Shown here piece by piece: positions 12,188-24,010 of a DNA stretch of 64,000 nucleotides. Source of the DNA: Saccharina japonica (lineage: Eukaryota; Sar; Phaeophyceae; Laminariales; Laminariaceae). Numbering within the stretch: the stretch's first letter is position 1; each line of letters starts with the position of its first letter. Made by a program: the position numbers and the translations under genes. The notes under the pieces were generated by a model that was not told the origin of the DNA, searched no databases, and saw only the letters and a list, made by a program, of their open reading frames with translations. The stretch spans positions 124,001 to 188,000 of the forward strand of contig MEHQ01000067.1 in the NCBI GenBank assembly GCA_008828725.1, in the 5' to 3' direction.

Positions 12188-12268
12188 GTGCCGTTATCGC
12201 GTTGTCAAGCGCCATTGGGTTTGGCGCTAGTTCAACCTTCACCAACAACACATGCGATTCTGCGGGAG
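12188..12268 (+). CDS. Single-repeat beta-helix (Pmp-type) exon, intact
   Basis: This 81-nt exon follows a strong pyrimidine tract ending CCCCTAG and precedes a GGAG|GTAAGA donor. In phase 1 it encodes one open 27-residue unit that starts GAVI, has FTNN in the middle and ends AGG, which are the GGA[ILV] and FxxN signatures of Pmp repeats. Both ends are phase 1, so it can be duplicated or skipped without frame loss. Residue spacing matches the exons at 24297, 46838 and 55818. Such repeats stack as coils of a right-handed beta-helix in extracellular proteins (family knowledge). Whether it is still transcribed with the right-end gene 43 kb away, or belongs to a dead relative, cannot be told here. 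Confidence 0.55.
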
Positions 12269-12449
12269 GTAAGAATAGCTATCAGAAGCTCAAAGCTACG
12301 GGCGATGGCGTACTGTCGATCAGGTTGTGTACATTCTATTTCTTACGCTGACTTGCGGATGTGTTGAACCTAACCTTAATTCGTACATCCCTGCGCCAGA
12401 ATGTGTCGTCGAGCGGAGGCATACATACTCGACGGTAGCGACATGTATC

Positions 12450-13660
12450 CAGGCTAGATAAATGCGATGTGCTTGGCGCTGGGTCTAAGTAGAATATACA
12501 GTGTTGTCCGAATTAGTAGGGAACAGAGACGGCAACATCAGAAAGCTACAGACTCGAATCAAACTGAACACGGTCTAGATAGGTTCATCGTGTTTTAACG
12601 TATATCCATCTTTGTTTACAGGCAAGCCGCAGCACTCGTGGTCAAAGACGTGCGGATACCTGACGGTGACGATATTTTAACTAGATAAACACTTTCGTTG
12701 CCCTTTATACCTGCTCAAGTCAGTATTTTCAGAGTCCCTCCCTCGCGTCGGCCTAGTGACGTCGTAAGCAGAACGCTGAATAATGTATGCATCAGACAGA
12801 CAGCGAACTCGATAATAGTGCATTTGCGGTCAGTGTGAAGTGTACAACAACGTTATCCACATAGACATATTTCCGCAAGATGCGTGCTTTAAGCATATCA
12901 CATCGATAATGTGATATACCTATGGTTATCAGGTGTATTTGTGTTTTCTCTGCACCGAACACTCGTGACAACGGAACCATCGACATAATATTTGCTATAT
13001 GTTGGGAAATGGACGCTGTCAAAATATGCTCAAGTGTTCTAAATACAGTATGAAAACCCAAACAAATGGCTTTTGGGTCTCTATTCTGCGTGAAATCAAG
13101 CAAACTTGAAGAAATGGTATCTATATCGTGGGACAAACAAAGTGGTCCCCATATCGTGGGACAGGCCGAAGGGATAAATGACCTAACAAACTTTGGTTGC
13201 ACAGACTTGTACGCAATCCGAGCCACACACTCGCCTGTTAGATGCAAAGACAGACCCCCCTCAATTACCCAACGAAGCTGTATACCAGGTATATAGTGCA
13301 TGGCTAACGAATACGTGCCGCAGCTATCGACGTTTTTTAATGTTGCTCGTCAACGCTAAGGTGGGGAAGATATATTTATGGTTCTCGTTGTTTAGAACTT
13401 TGTACAAAAGACTACTGCGGGGGGGCATCGGAAATATGACCTACGGTAAACATCAACACCAATCTATGGTCGTCGTGGAGTGCACCCCGACAACGATACT
13501 TATTGCGGGACCTGAACAAAATGTTCGTTTTGCCCATATTTTATTGAGTGTCGGACCACTTATGCGAGGACCATAGAGGTGGTGGTTAGAATCGCGGTAC
13601 ACGGCCTCCCAACGTATTGGTCACTTCACATCACTGGCATTAATCCTACAAAGAGCGACT
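12450..13660. repeat. S block, copy 1 (left part)
   Basis: It aligns with 36440-37465. Shared words include CATATCGTGGGACAGGCCGA (CATATAGTGGGACAAACCAA in copy 2), ATCGCGGTA and CAACGTATTGGTCA. Homology stops near 13660 and resumes at 23597. The 169-codon minus-strand frame at 12792-13301 lies in this repeat; its equivalent in copy 2 is broken, so I do not call it a gene. Confidence 0.65.
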
Positions 13661-13844
13661 TCCGAGATTGGACGTCCCGGGTTTTGTTGCGGGGAGGGTT
13701 GGGGGGAGTACTCATTTGTTGCTCGCCTTAGTCATTTGACTCATTTGACCATTGACCACGCATCCCTTTCGAGACGGAGCACCGTTCCTACTCCTAATAG
13801 AGACGCCTCCAACACTTGGGCGCTCAATACGTTGTCTCCATATA

Positions 13845-16800
13845 TTACAAAGAAAGTTTTTTATAATGATATCCCCTTCCTGTTTCGCTTCCTGTGGCCA
13901 CCGATCTATCTCCTAAGATAGCGATTGTTTTCTCGCCACTATTTAGTGTACTAAACTGCTCCATGTCACACTCGTCTATTTTTCTCATCTCCTCTTTTGT
14001 CACATCCCTTTCCTCCTTGTACCTTTCACATTCTCCGACTATGTTAATTCTACTCTCTATGGCTCTGCCACATGGGCACATCTGTGCATCTACTTCCTCT
14101 TCCTCCCGGCTACTGGTATACCTCCTCCTTCTTTCTGGCAGGTCCAGGTCCCCTACACGAAATCGCACTTTCAGTTTTTTCGCGAAGTCCATTGGGCCGT
14201 GCAGATACCTTTTCATTCCTATTCCTTCTCTCAACCCCCCGAATATCTCTAAGTGTTCTTCCCCTTCCACCTTCTTCCTTAGCGCTAGCCTTCCCCTTCT
14301 GTCTATCCTTTCTTTCACTTCTTTTACTTCTGTCTTGTATCCGCTAAATTTCTCTATGGTCAGCATCTCCTGTTGGTTTCTTATATCCTTCCATACTTTC
14401 TCGACTACGCTATCCCACCTTTTTCCAGCTTGCCCTTCGGTTACTTTCTCCCATACCGCTTTATCAGCTATGGCTGGCAACGTCTTATTTGGCATGTTCT
14501 TCACTTTATATTGCCATTTCAACTTACGCACGTCTCTATTTGACTTAAGTCGGTACCTTCCTAGTTCTGCTCTCAATACTGTATTACTCGTCGTACTTGA
14601 GCATCCTAGTACTTTTTTAGCTGCTATCAAATGTACTGTTTCCGGCTTTTTTACGAGCTTCGCACTCCCTTCCCATATTTCCCCTGCATAGTCTAGCTTT
14701 GGTACAATCACATTCATCAGTATACACCTCTCAATTTCAGTGTCAAGGTGCGAGTCTGTTAGGACTGCTTCCATCTTGCCTACGTGTGCCTTACCCTTGC
14801 CTATTCCTTTATTTATGTGTGCATCCCAAGAGCAATCGTTTGAGATCTCTACGCCAAGGCACGTATACTGGTTTACGATCTGTAATTCATCTTCTCCCCA
14901 CTTCCACTTACAAGTTACCGGACTCTCCATATCTTCGGTACATACAAATACTGCGCACTTTTTTACCTTCGCCGTCACTCTCCACTTCATGGTGTACTCT
15001 AGTGCCTTCTCTATTTGATTCTGCAGTCCTTCGGCTGTTTCTGATATGCAGACGAAATCCTCCGCAAACATCAACCCCGACAGCGTATCTTCCCCCACCG
15101 TGACCCCCTGCGATGCTGCTTCTACTGCTACGATCATGTCATTAATATATACCTTGAATATGTTACTAGGGAAGGTGGTTGTTTGTAATACTTTGTTTTG
15201 CCGTTATTTTTGTTTTTTTCATACTAAACACCGAAATCTTTTATGAACGTCACCTGCTCCTACGGCATCAGTATGACGCCTACGCGCATTCCCAGTAGCA
15301 CTACAGTAAGCTGAGGTCAAGCCCGTTCGAACAAGCCAAGGTTCACTCCTAACGACCATATATTGCGTCTGGGACGTACTCGCAAAACTTGGGTAGTACT
15401 TTACCAAAAGACACCTGGTAAACGGGATGGTTTGATTCAATCAACCCGTTGTTTCAAATTCAAATTACACGGAACTCCCCAGACTGCGGCGCAGCAAGCA
15501 CAAGAGGCGGGTTTGCGATCGACGCTGTACTGCCTGAGCCACACCAGTTCAAAGCGAGGCACCTCGGTTGGCTGTAGGCTTCAGCACGATCTTGGTGCCA
15601 CTCGGCTCGTGCTCGTCACGGCTTCGCTGCTGTGCTTCGCGCTCGGCGATGACGAAGGGAAGGAAAAACACCGCAGATCGGCATCGCATGCACTTTGTAG
15701 AGAACAAATCACAGCAGATGAGAGCCGTGAGACTTGCCAAGGCCGACACTAAGGCTTCTGCTATAGCGGCCGCTGCAGAATCTGAAGCGGGGGAGGCCGA
15801 CTGTGGCTGGCCAAATCGAGCTGTTGAGCAGGAGTAAGCGCGGCAGACGAAACAGAAGCTGATCACCGACGAGCCCAGCTACATCCTGATGCTGCTGCAC
15901 GCAACACTTGTGTTGTGTGTTGAAGAGGTTACGTTCTTCTGGAGAAATGAAGGACGTCTGCGAGACGTTTTCTGTGGCAATCAACAAGGTCCACAGCATC
16001 GTCAAAAGCTGAAATAACACGAAAATTGCCAATATGTTTTTTCAATTCGAAAGCCCAAAAACAGTTGAAGCTATTTTCTATTTTCCACACTGCTTCATCC
16101 ATACCTTTCGTTTAAGCTATCGAATGTGGTCTAATTCTCAAAACTGATCGACTTATGCTCGTTTCTTACCAACAACCACCTTCCGTAGTAGGTGATAGCG
16201 TACATCTCTGTGCAACTCCTTGTAGGATATCAACGTACTTCGATATTTCCCCGTCCAACATCACAGCACTTCTCGCACATTCCGTCATTTTCTTCATCAT
16301 TCTCCACATATTTCGGCTTATCCCTATTTCCCACAACTTTTTCCACGGTCCATTTCTCCATACCGTATCGAAGGCCTTCTGTACATCTAAAAAGAAACAG
16401 TACGTTGTTAGCCCCGCGTCTTTCCTGTCTTGAGTTATCTTACTTAATGTGTATACATGGTCAACGCAGCTACGGTTTGCCCTTAATCCTGCTCGCCCTT
16501 TGCTAATATTCTTCCTTCTCCATCATTGTTCCCATTCTATCGTTCAGAACTTAACATAACGTGTTACCTACAGTGCTTAGTAGCGTTATCCCTCTATAGT
16601 GACCCGGGTCAGCCTTGTCTCCTGTCTTGAACAAGTTTACTAGTACTCGTTTTCTCCATTTCTTAGGTGCGTACTCGTTTTTTCCATATCCAGTTATACA
16701 ACTTAACCATCATGGTAAGCATTCCTTCTCCCCCGTACTTCATAAAGTCATTAGCTATTTGGTCTACCCCTGTTTCTTTTCAATTATTAAGTTTAGCTAC

Positions 16801-18190
16801 ACACGTATTTACTTCTTCTCTTGTGAACTCTCCCTGTAACCCTTCTGAGCCACTGTCTTTCCTTCCCGAGGCATCTACATTCGCCTCTGCCCACGCGTTG
16901 ATACCCTTTTCGAATTCTTCGTCGAACGTTTCGTTGGTTGTGGGTGTTCCTAGCTTGCGATAATGCTCTACAAGTACTTCCCTTTTCCCCTTCGAACTAC
17001 TAAACATTTTACCATTCTGTGCTCTTAATGTAGCCATCCCCGTGTCTGCCTCTCTTGCTTGTTTGCCAAGTATCCCTTCTATCCCTACCCATACCTGCTT
17101 TATCCCGCCATCCAAGTCTTCATTCGATTTTTTTAACTACGTATTTTCATACCCTTTTCTTCTTCTCAACCACCTTTTTACTTTATTTCTTGCAATACCA
17201 TACTCCCCCCGTCCTGACATGTTTTGCTCGATGTGTATCTTGCGTGTACCTTTCTCCTTACTCTTACGTATAGCCTTTTCTTTTTCTTCATCCCACCATT
17301 ATACTGCTCTATTGCATGTTATCAACTTCTTCTCTATTACTTTACTTGGTGTGGCCTTGACCAATTTTTCCCATCCTTCTATTATCTTTGCTCCTGCACT
17401 ATCTCTCTCTGTATTGCTCTTTGTCGTACCTATGCTTTCCAGCAGATCGGAAAAGTGCTCTGCATTTTTAGTCATCTCTTCTTGGAATTCTTCCCGTTTT
17501 TCCTTTACTTCTAGTTTTATATTCGCCATCTGTACAATTTCCTACCGCGCCTATTTTTGATAACTCTCGTCTGCTGGCTGTGTGTCTATATTAGGCAGTG
17601 ATCCGTAGTTCCTAAGTCCGCCGCGCATACATGTACTTCCGTTTCCTTACTACTTCCATTTTCTACCACCATAATGTCAATAACGGAGCTTTCACCCTTT
17701 TTGATGCACTGTCTAGTCCATTCTGGCTCTGGCTTTCTTACTCTACCGTTCAGAGTCTTCATCTCATTGATTTTAAGGAACTTCAGCATCTCTTCCCCGT
17801 TCTTATTCTTCGTTATTTCCCCATACTGTCCAAGGTTTTCGTTCGGGTTGCTTGCCTTCCCAATTCTCGAGTTAAAATCTCCGACTAGTACTAATCTTCG
17901 ACTCTGGGGGCATATAAATGTTTCCTAAGAAATAATATTTCACTCCCCTCTCCCCTGGTATCTTCATCCAGATGATTTCGTCGAATTTCGTATCTCTGAT
18001 CACTTCTATTGTGTCACACAGGTAAGTTTTTACTAGGAACCCTACTCCCCCCGCCCCCCTATTCTTCTTGTTCTGCCCCTTTCTCTTTTTCCCTATCGAT
18101 GCGTACTATCCAATTGTGCATCCATCCCCCCCCCCCCTTTTTTCCGACTCTTGAACTCCCACTATGTCTAAGACGTGCTCACTTACTTGT
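13845..18190 (-). mobile_element. LINE (non-LTR retrotransposon) copy A, damaged
   Basis: Read on the minus strand, endonuclease comes first (17586-17789, ending in TDHCLI, the SDH-type motif of APE endonucleases). A linker follows (16780-17529), then reverse transcriptase and a C-terminal part with a CPCG...GECERY zinc-knuckle-like motif (13845-15137, 430 codons open). It is 5' truncated near 18190, where it abuts copy B. Compared with B, the endonuclease region has lost about 75 bp near 17885, and several frames are broken. The catalytic box that reads FADD in B reads FAED here. A TIR element splits the RT at 15166-16188. The clade is not determined. It is almost certainly inactive. Confidence 0.85.
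15166..16188. mobile_element. 1,023-bp TIR element inside LINE copy A
   Basis: The ends CTAGGGAAGGTGGTTGTT and, inverted, CTACGGAAGGTGGTTGTT differ at one of 18 positions. TA dinucleotides flank both sides (15164-15165, 16189-16190). LINE copy B has the empty site near 18715, reading GGTTAGGTGATAGCG where A reads TGTTA, element, TAGGTGATAGCG. This fixes the boundaries and a TA target, typical of the Tc1/mariner group (family knowledge). A 129-codon plus-strand frame at 15363-15752 and overlapping frames show no recognised transposase motif, so it is probably non-autonomous or decayed. Confidence 0.85.
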
Positions 18191-21100
18191 TTTCAGCTGT
18201 TTTACGAGCTTCGCGTTCCCTTCCCATACTTCTCCTGCATATTCTACCTTTGGTACAATCACATTCATCAGTATACATCTCATAAATTCTAGTGTCAAGG
18301 TGCGAGTCTGTTAGGACTGCTTCCATCTTGCCTAGGTGTGCCTTACCCTTGCCTATTATTTTATTTTTGTGTGCATCCCAGAAGCAAATTTTGAGATTTC
18401 TACGCCAAGGTACGTATACTGGTCTACGATCGGTAATTCATCTTATCCCCACTTCCATTTACAAGTTACCGGACTCTCCTTATCTTCGTTACATACAACT
18501 ACTGTGCACTTTTTCACGTTCGCCGTCACTCTCCACTTCCTGGTATACTCTATTGCCTTCTCTATTTGTTTCTGCAGTCCTTCGGGTGTTTCTGATATGC
18601 AGACGAAATCATCAGCAAACATCAATCCCGACACCGTATCTTCCCCCACCGTGACTCCCTGCGATGCTGCTTTTACTGCTACTATCATGTCATTAATGTA
18701 TACCTTGAATAGGTTAGGTGATAGCGTACATCCCTGTGCAACTCCTTGTAGAATATCAACGTACTTCGATATTTCCCCGTCCAACATCACAGCACTTCTC
18801 GCACATTCCGTCATCTTCTTCATCATTCTCCACATCTTTCCTCTTATCCTTATTTCCCACAACGTTTTCCACAGTCCATTTCTCCATACTGTATCGTAGC
18901 CCTTCTGTACATCTAAAAAGAAACAGTACGTTGTTAGCCCCGCGTCTTTCCTGCCCTGGATTATCTTACCTAATGTGTCCACATGGTCGACGCAGCTACG
19001 GTTTGGCCTAAATCCTGCTTGCCCTTCGCTAATATTTTCTTCCTTCTCCATCATTGTTCCCATTATATCGTTCAAAATCTTACAGAACGTTTTACCTAAA
19101 GTGCTTAGTAGCGTTATTCCCCTATAGTTACCCGGGTCAGCTTTGTCTCCTTTCTTAAACAAGTTTACTGCTACTCCTTCTCACCATCTCTTAGGTGCGT
19201 ACTCGTTTTTCGATATGCAGTTATACAACTTAACCATCATGGTAAGCATTCCTTCTCCCCCGTACTTCATAAATTCATTATATATTTGGTCTGCCCCTGC
19301 TGCCTTTCTATTCTTAAAATTAGCTACACACTTCTTAACTTCTTCTCTTGTGAACTCTCCCTGTAACCCTTCTGAGCCACTGTCTTCCCTTTCTGATGCA
19401 TCTACGTTCGCCTCCGCCCAGGCGTTGATATCTTTCTCAAATTCTTTGTCGAACGTTTCGTTGGTTGTGGGCGTCCCTAGCTTGCGGTAGTGCTCTACAA
19501 GTACTTCCCTTTTCCCCTTCGAACTACTAACCATTTTACCGTTATGTGCTCTTAATGTAGATATCCCCGTATCTGCCTCTCCTGCTTGTTTGCCTAGTAT
19601 CCCTTTTATCCCTACCCACATCTGCTTCATCCCGCCATCAAAGTCTTCATTCGTATTAATAACTACGTCTTTCCATACCCCTTTCTTCTTCTTCTCAACC
19701 ACCTTTTTTACTTTATTTCTAGCAATGCCATACCCCTCCCATCCTGACGTAGTTTTGCGCGATGCGTATCTTGCGTGTGCCTTCCTCCTTACTCCTATAG
19801 CCCCTTTTACTTCTTCATCCCACCATTTTACTGCTCTATTGCATATTATCAACTTCTTCCCTATTACTTTACTTGCTGTGGTCTTGACATATTTCTCCCA
19901 TCCTTCTATTATCCTCGCTCCTGCACTATCTCTCTCTATATTGCTATTTGTTGTACCTATGCTTTCCAGCAGATCGGAAAAATGCTCTGCATTTTTAGTC
20001 ATCTCTTCTTGGAACTCTTCCCGTTTTTCCTTTACTTCTAGTTTATCTATTCGCCATCTGTACGATTTCCTACCACGCCTATTTTTGATAGCTCTCGTCT
20101 GCTGGCTGTCTGTCCATATTAGGCAGTGATCCGTGGTTCCTACGTCCGCCGCGCATATATGTACTTCAGTTTCCTTACAAATTCCATTTTCTACCACTAT
20201 AAAGTCAAGAACGGAGCTTTCTCCCTTTTGTATGCACTGTCTAGTCCATTCTGGCTCTGGCTTTTTTACTCTACCGTTCAGAGTCTTCATCTCATTGTTC
20301 TTAAGGAACTTCAGCATCTCTTCCCCGTTCTTATTCTTTGTTACTTCCCCATACTGTCCAATGTTCTCGTTCGGGTTGCTTGCCTTCCCAATTCTTGAGT
20401 TAAAATCTCCGACTAGTACTACTTCTCCTTGTCTTTTATATTTTGGTACATCTACTGCTATTTCTCCGAACTTCTTCTGTATATCGTTTACCGTACTCTT
20501 CGACTCTGCGGGCATATAGATGTTTCCTAAGAAATAATCTTTCGCTCCCCTCTCCCCTGGTATCTTTATCCAGATGCTTTCATCGAATTTCGTGTCTTTG
20601 ATCACTTCTATTATGTCACACAGGTAAGTTTTTACTAGGAACCCTACTCCCCCCGCCCCCCTATTCTTCTTGTTCTGCCCCTTTCTCTTTTTCCCTATCG
20701 ATGCGTACTATCCAATTGTGCATCCATCCCCCCCCTTTTTTCCCCACGACTCTTGAATTCCCACTATGTCTAGGTCGCGCTTACTTACTTGTTCGGCTAA
20801 TTCTCTTCTCTTGCGCTCTTCCATGGCGAATCCACCTACGTTCCATGATCCTATTCTCAGCGTCTCCGTTTCACTGTTCGCTCGACGCTTGTCTTTCGTT
20901 TTTGCTCCTTCGTTGCTACTTCTGTGTTGTCTTCTTTGAGATTTCTTATTGTTTCCGTTTCCGGTTTTGTCTTCTTGCTCTACGACACTGTGTTTCTCTC
21001 CCATTCCCTTTGGGCCACTTACTGTTTCTTGCCTCCCCTTACCTCCGTTCACCCTAGGACTACGTCTTAGATTCGCTATTCAATTCGCTATACATACCCT

Positions 21101-21412
21101 CCACCCTAGTATTTTAACCCATGGCGACACTTTTTCTGCTTCTAACCTCTGCCCCTCCATGCTCTCTTTCGGTTTAAGCGTGACTCGACAATGCTCTCCC
21201 TCCCTTTCTACTTGTCCTAATGCAAAGCAGTATAGTCCTACTTCGTCGCACTTCCTCTTGAACTCTATACTCGTAATGTAGCTAGGAACTCCGAATACCA
21301 GCACTATACTAGTACTTTACCCTTCTAATCTTTCTTACTCCACCCACCCTGCCTCACCGTCTTTCTCTGGATCTCTTCCGAGACTATCTCCAGCTTGGTT
21401 TTGTTCATATTC
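18191..21412 (-). mobile_element. LINE copy B, nearly full at its 5' side
   Basis: Copy B runs from an N-terminal region near 21408 to about 18191. There its 3' side is missing and the 5' end of copy A follows in the same orientation. Bases 18190-18440 match A at 14640-14900. The order on the minus strand is N-terminal RRM-like or basic region, APE endonuclease, linker, then RT with FADD. The junction with A could come from a new insertion into an older copy or from unequal exchange. B is better preserved than A. Confidence 0.85.
18443..21304 (-). pseudogene. LINE copy B endonuclease-reverse transcriptase ORF with in-frame stops
   Basis: One reading frame spans this segment, interrupted only by stops at 21080-21082 (TGA), 20708-20710 (TAG) and 19181-19183 (TGA), and closed by a TAA at 18443-18445; no frameshift separates them. 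Copy A has a sense codon at the 19181 and 18443 sites (AGA and GAA). The ORF starts with a VFGVP segment that may be an RRM-like ORF1 domain, then a basic linker. An APE-type endonuclease follows (GSWNVGG and GIQES near 20.8-20.9 kb, GDFNSRIG near 20.4 kb, TDHCLI near 20.1 kb). Next is a Lys/Glu-rich linker and a reverse transcriptase (YRGITLLS, QAGFR, FADDF at about 18.6 kb). Further on, a one-base deletion near 18385 breaks the C-terminal part. Its role was target-primed retrotransposition; it is now dead unless stops are read through. Confidence 0.85.
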
Positions 21413-21429
21413 GTAGTGGGAAATTATTA

Positions 21430-22269
21430 AGTTACTGGGACTTCACAATCCTTGTACTCGTCGAGGGTTTGGTGTCGTTCAGTTTCTTTGCCGGCGCACC
21501 ACACTAAATAGTGTCTCCAACACGGGCCCGTAGCCTGGAGCCAAATTCAACACCCTTAACTCAAGTACCCCACGTTTGTGTCAGGCGATCTGCATGGTAA
21601 CCATCCTGGCGTCCCACGACCGTATCTTCTATATTTTTGCCCCGCTGCTGTACTGGTTACTTTCCTCCAGGGGGGTCATTTTTACCGTGCAAGGTTCAAG
21701 GACGGCTTGCATAACACAAAGTCTTACTCACTCATCGGGATGCCCCGTACGTCGCTTCCTCCGTCGTATGTACGTTTCACCTTGGGTAGCTACGCCACTA
21801 ATGCTCCCGAGTAGACCTTCGCTGCCGACAGCTTGGCCAACGATCCCCCTACATTTTCTACAGGCTTCTATCCTTCAAAATATCAAGATATCTACGTACC
21901 GCTTGGTGCTCCGTCTCTTTGGTCGTGTGGTCGGTCAATGGCAAGGCGTTTGTTTCATGAGTTCAATAGGCCTGACCTTATGTCATGCATCATCCACCCC
22001 TCCCTTGAATTTGGCACATGGTATGTGCATCAAGTTTCAGAGGTTTAGGACGATGACAGACCATATTTCCACCCCCCAATGGAGATCGGTAATGTTTTCC
22101 GGGTATCTCACCACGAGACCCCAACCTTCATGTGAATTGACCATGTCGGGGTGAACTTGCTGTATCTATGTGTGTGCATGTAGGTGGTCCTCCGTTAATC
22201 TGGGTTTTTGGTCTATGCTTTAATCTGTTTACCGTATATTACCTGATACGATATGGGAGAGGACATATA
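21430..22269. other. No gene recognised
   Basis: The longest plus-strand frame (21576-22154, 192 codons) shows no domain and has a second open frame overlapping it at 21578-21814. I treat both as chance. The sequence belongs to the composite insertion. Confidence 0.4.
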
Positions 22270-22705
22270 TTTATTTCTGGTTTGTGTTTTGATATGTGGC
22301 AAAACAAACTGGTTAGTTTAGTAATTTCATGTCTATGTCCGGTTTGTGTTTTGACATGAGAAAAAAAACTGGTTGGTTGAGTAGTTTCATGTCTATGTCT
22401 GGTTTGTGTTTTGATATGGGAAAAACAACTGGTTAGTTTAGTATTTTCATGTCTATGTCCGGTTTGTGTTATGATATGAGGAAAGAAAACTCGTTAGTTT
22501 AGTAGTTTCATGTCTATATCCGGGTTGTGTTTTGATATGAGGAAAAACAACCTGGTTAGTTTAGAATTTTCATGTCTATCTCCGGTTTGTGTTTTGATAT
22601 GAGGACATAAAACTGGTTTGTTGAGTAATTTCATGTCTATGTCCGGTTCGTGTTTTGATATGAGGAAAACAAACTGGTTAGCTCAGTGGTTTCACATCTT
22701 AAGTC
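22270..22705. repeat. 61-bp minisatellite, about seven units
   Basis: Units carry TTTCATGTCTATGTCCGG, then TTTGTGTTTTGATATGAGG, an A-rich stretch and CTGGTTAGTTTAG. Unit starts fall near 22276, 22337, 22398, 22459, 22520, 22581 and 22642. Divergence is low, so the array is young. Confidence 0.9.
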
Positions 22706-22799
22706 TGGTGGCCTGTTTTACAGCGTCGTTGCTACTCGACGCCAACCCATAATTGTCTAGCAGAAAGGTGTTACCGGGGGGGTGGTGATTAAAAATCCC

Positions 22800-23596
22800 C
22801 TGTTATCTCCCAAAAACAATGCTCCCGGTAGATTTACTCATGCTGATACGGGTCCAATGCTCGGAAAATATTAAATCGGTTGATATTGTAGGGTTTCAAC
22901 GGGTTATTACCGGCTGTAACAAGACTACAACGATAATGCCCGGAAACGAGGATAGGGGTGATAAATCCCCGGGTTTGAAAAAAGCGCTGAAATTTGCAGG
23001 GTATACTATTTCGCAAGTGGGCATCCCTAGTCCGTCGTCGGATTTCCGATATTACTTGTTAACCTCGAGTAACAGCCAAGCGAATACTACGGAAACGGGG
23101 ATTTGAGTGAAAAATTCCCGGGTTTGAAGAATGCCTCATTGGCGTTGGAACTTACATGGTATTCTAATGGAGAGGTGGGGGTCGTGAATCCGTCGTCTGG
23201 TTTCGATATCACTTATCAGCCCCGAGTAACAGCCAAGCTAAAGACGAGAAACATTGGTCACGTAGCATATTGTGGAGTTCATTGAAAACACCCTCGCGCG
23301 CTCAATGTTTCTCTGATCGCTGATGTGAGACCGGCTACCTCCCATAATACGGCCAAGCCGCGTCGTTTTAAGCTTCCCTCTTTTTGAGAAAATGAAACCG
23401 GATTGTCGCTTATATCTTGCTAGCAAAACTTTATCATGTTTTTCAGGGACGGGAACTTTGTTTTTTCTCGAGAGGGGGTTCTTTATCGCTTTGAAACGGC
23501 CGTTTCCGATTAAAGTAAAAGTAATACTGCTTTTTTTCGAGAATTGAGCGCGCAGGGGATAAACTACCTCCAATCTCGGATGTCGCCAAAACATCA
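22800..23596. repeat. Diverged doublet of about 165 bp and flanks
   Basis: Around 22935-23080 and 23098-23240 the order recurs: GATAAATCCCCGGGTTTGAA (second unit AAAAATTCCCGGGTTTGAA), CCGTCGTCGG or CCGTCGTCTGG, and GAGTAACAGCCAAGC. This is the right end of the composite insertion. No coding evidence was seen. Confidence 0.6.
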
Positions 23597-24010
23597 ACTT
23601 TTAAAGCTGGAACAAGGCAATATATCAGGACCGAAGATTCGGCAGTGGAGGGGATTTTGAAGCTAGTTATTTCCAACGATTCGGACTATCTCGCGTTAGA
23701 GTGGCTACGGTAGTGTGGGCGATGTTCATCCTTGGCGTACACCGCCATACATGCTCTAGATAATTGTCATATCCCTGGCATGTCAAACCGGGTAACCCTC
23801 TATATCGTGGGTGTTCCGTTATCGGGCGTCATGACGGTGGCCAGGGTGTAAACCTCCGGTAGGTTGTCTACCTTCCCCCCTCGCAAAGGTTGCGGTTTGC
23901 CCCAGGTGTTTGTTGTGAAACACCACCGCACATGGAAACTTGAACCCCACCCTTTGTTCAAAGTGGTATCTTGAAGCCTGATAGCTGTCGGCGAAACATG
24001 CCTATACACA
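23597..24010. repeat. S block, copy 1 (right part)
   Basis: It continues the S block after the insertion. GATTCGGCAG, CCCCTCGCAAAGGTTGCG and GAAACATGCCTATACACA match 37515-37880. It ends just upstream of the 24297 exon, as copy 2 ends just upstream of the 42811 exon once the insertion there is set aside. Confidence 0.7.

Larger units (their letters stand above)
13661..23596. mobile_element. 9.9-kb composite insertion splitting S block copy 1
   Basis: The S block is continuous at 37430-37540, but here its two halves are separated: CAACGTATTGGTCAC at about 13610 on one side and CAACTTTTAAAGCTGG at 23596 on the other. Between them lie two LINE copies, a TIR element, a 61-bp minisatellite and a smaller repeat. 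The insertion probably grew in steps. The first element to enter is not identified. The exact edges are uncertain by 10-20 bp. Confidence 0.65.

Noticed and set aside
12792-13301. 169-codon minus-strand frame
   Set aside because: The homologous S block copy 2 does not keep the frame and no domain is seen.
13894-14691. 265-codon plus-strand frame rich in Ser, Leu and Phe
   Set aside because: It is the antisense shadow of the LINE copy A C-terminal coding region, whose minus-strand product has recognisable RT-type sequence.
17042-17560. 172-codon hydrophobic plus-strand frame resembling a membrane protein
   Set aside because: It is antisense to the Lys/Glu-rich LINE linker; A/G-rich codons on one strand give Ser/Phe/Leu-rich shadows on the other.
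21576-22154. 192-codon plus-strand frame
   Set aside because: No domain, no conserved paralog, and a second open frame overlaps it; it lies in transposon-rich insertion DNA.
22270-22705. Possible CRISPR array
   Set aside because: Units are tandem 61-bp repeats without unique spacers, in a eukaryotic context.
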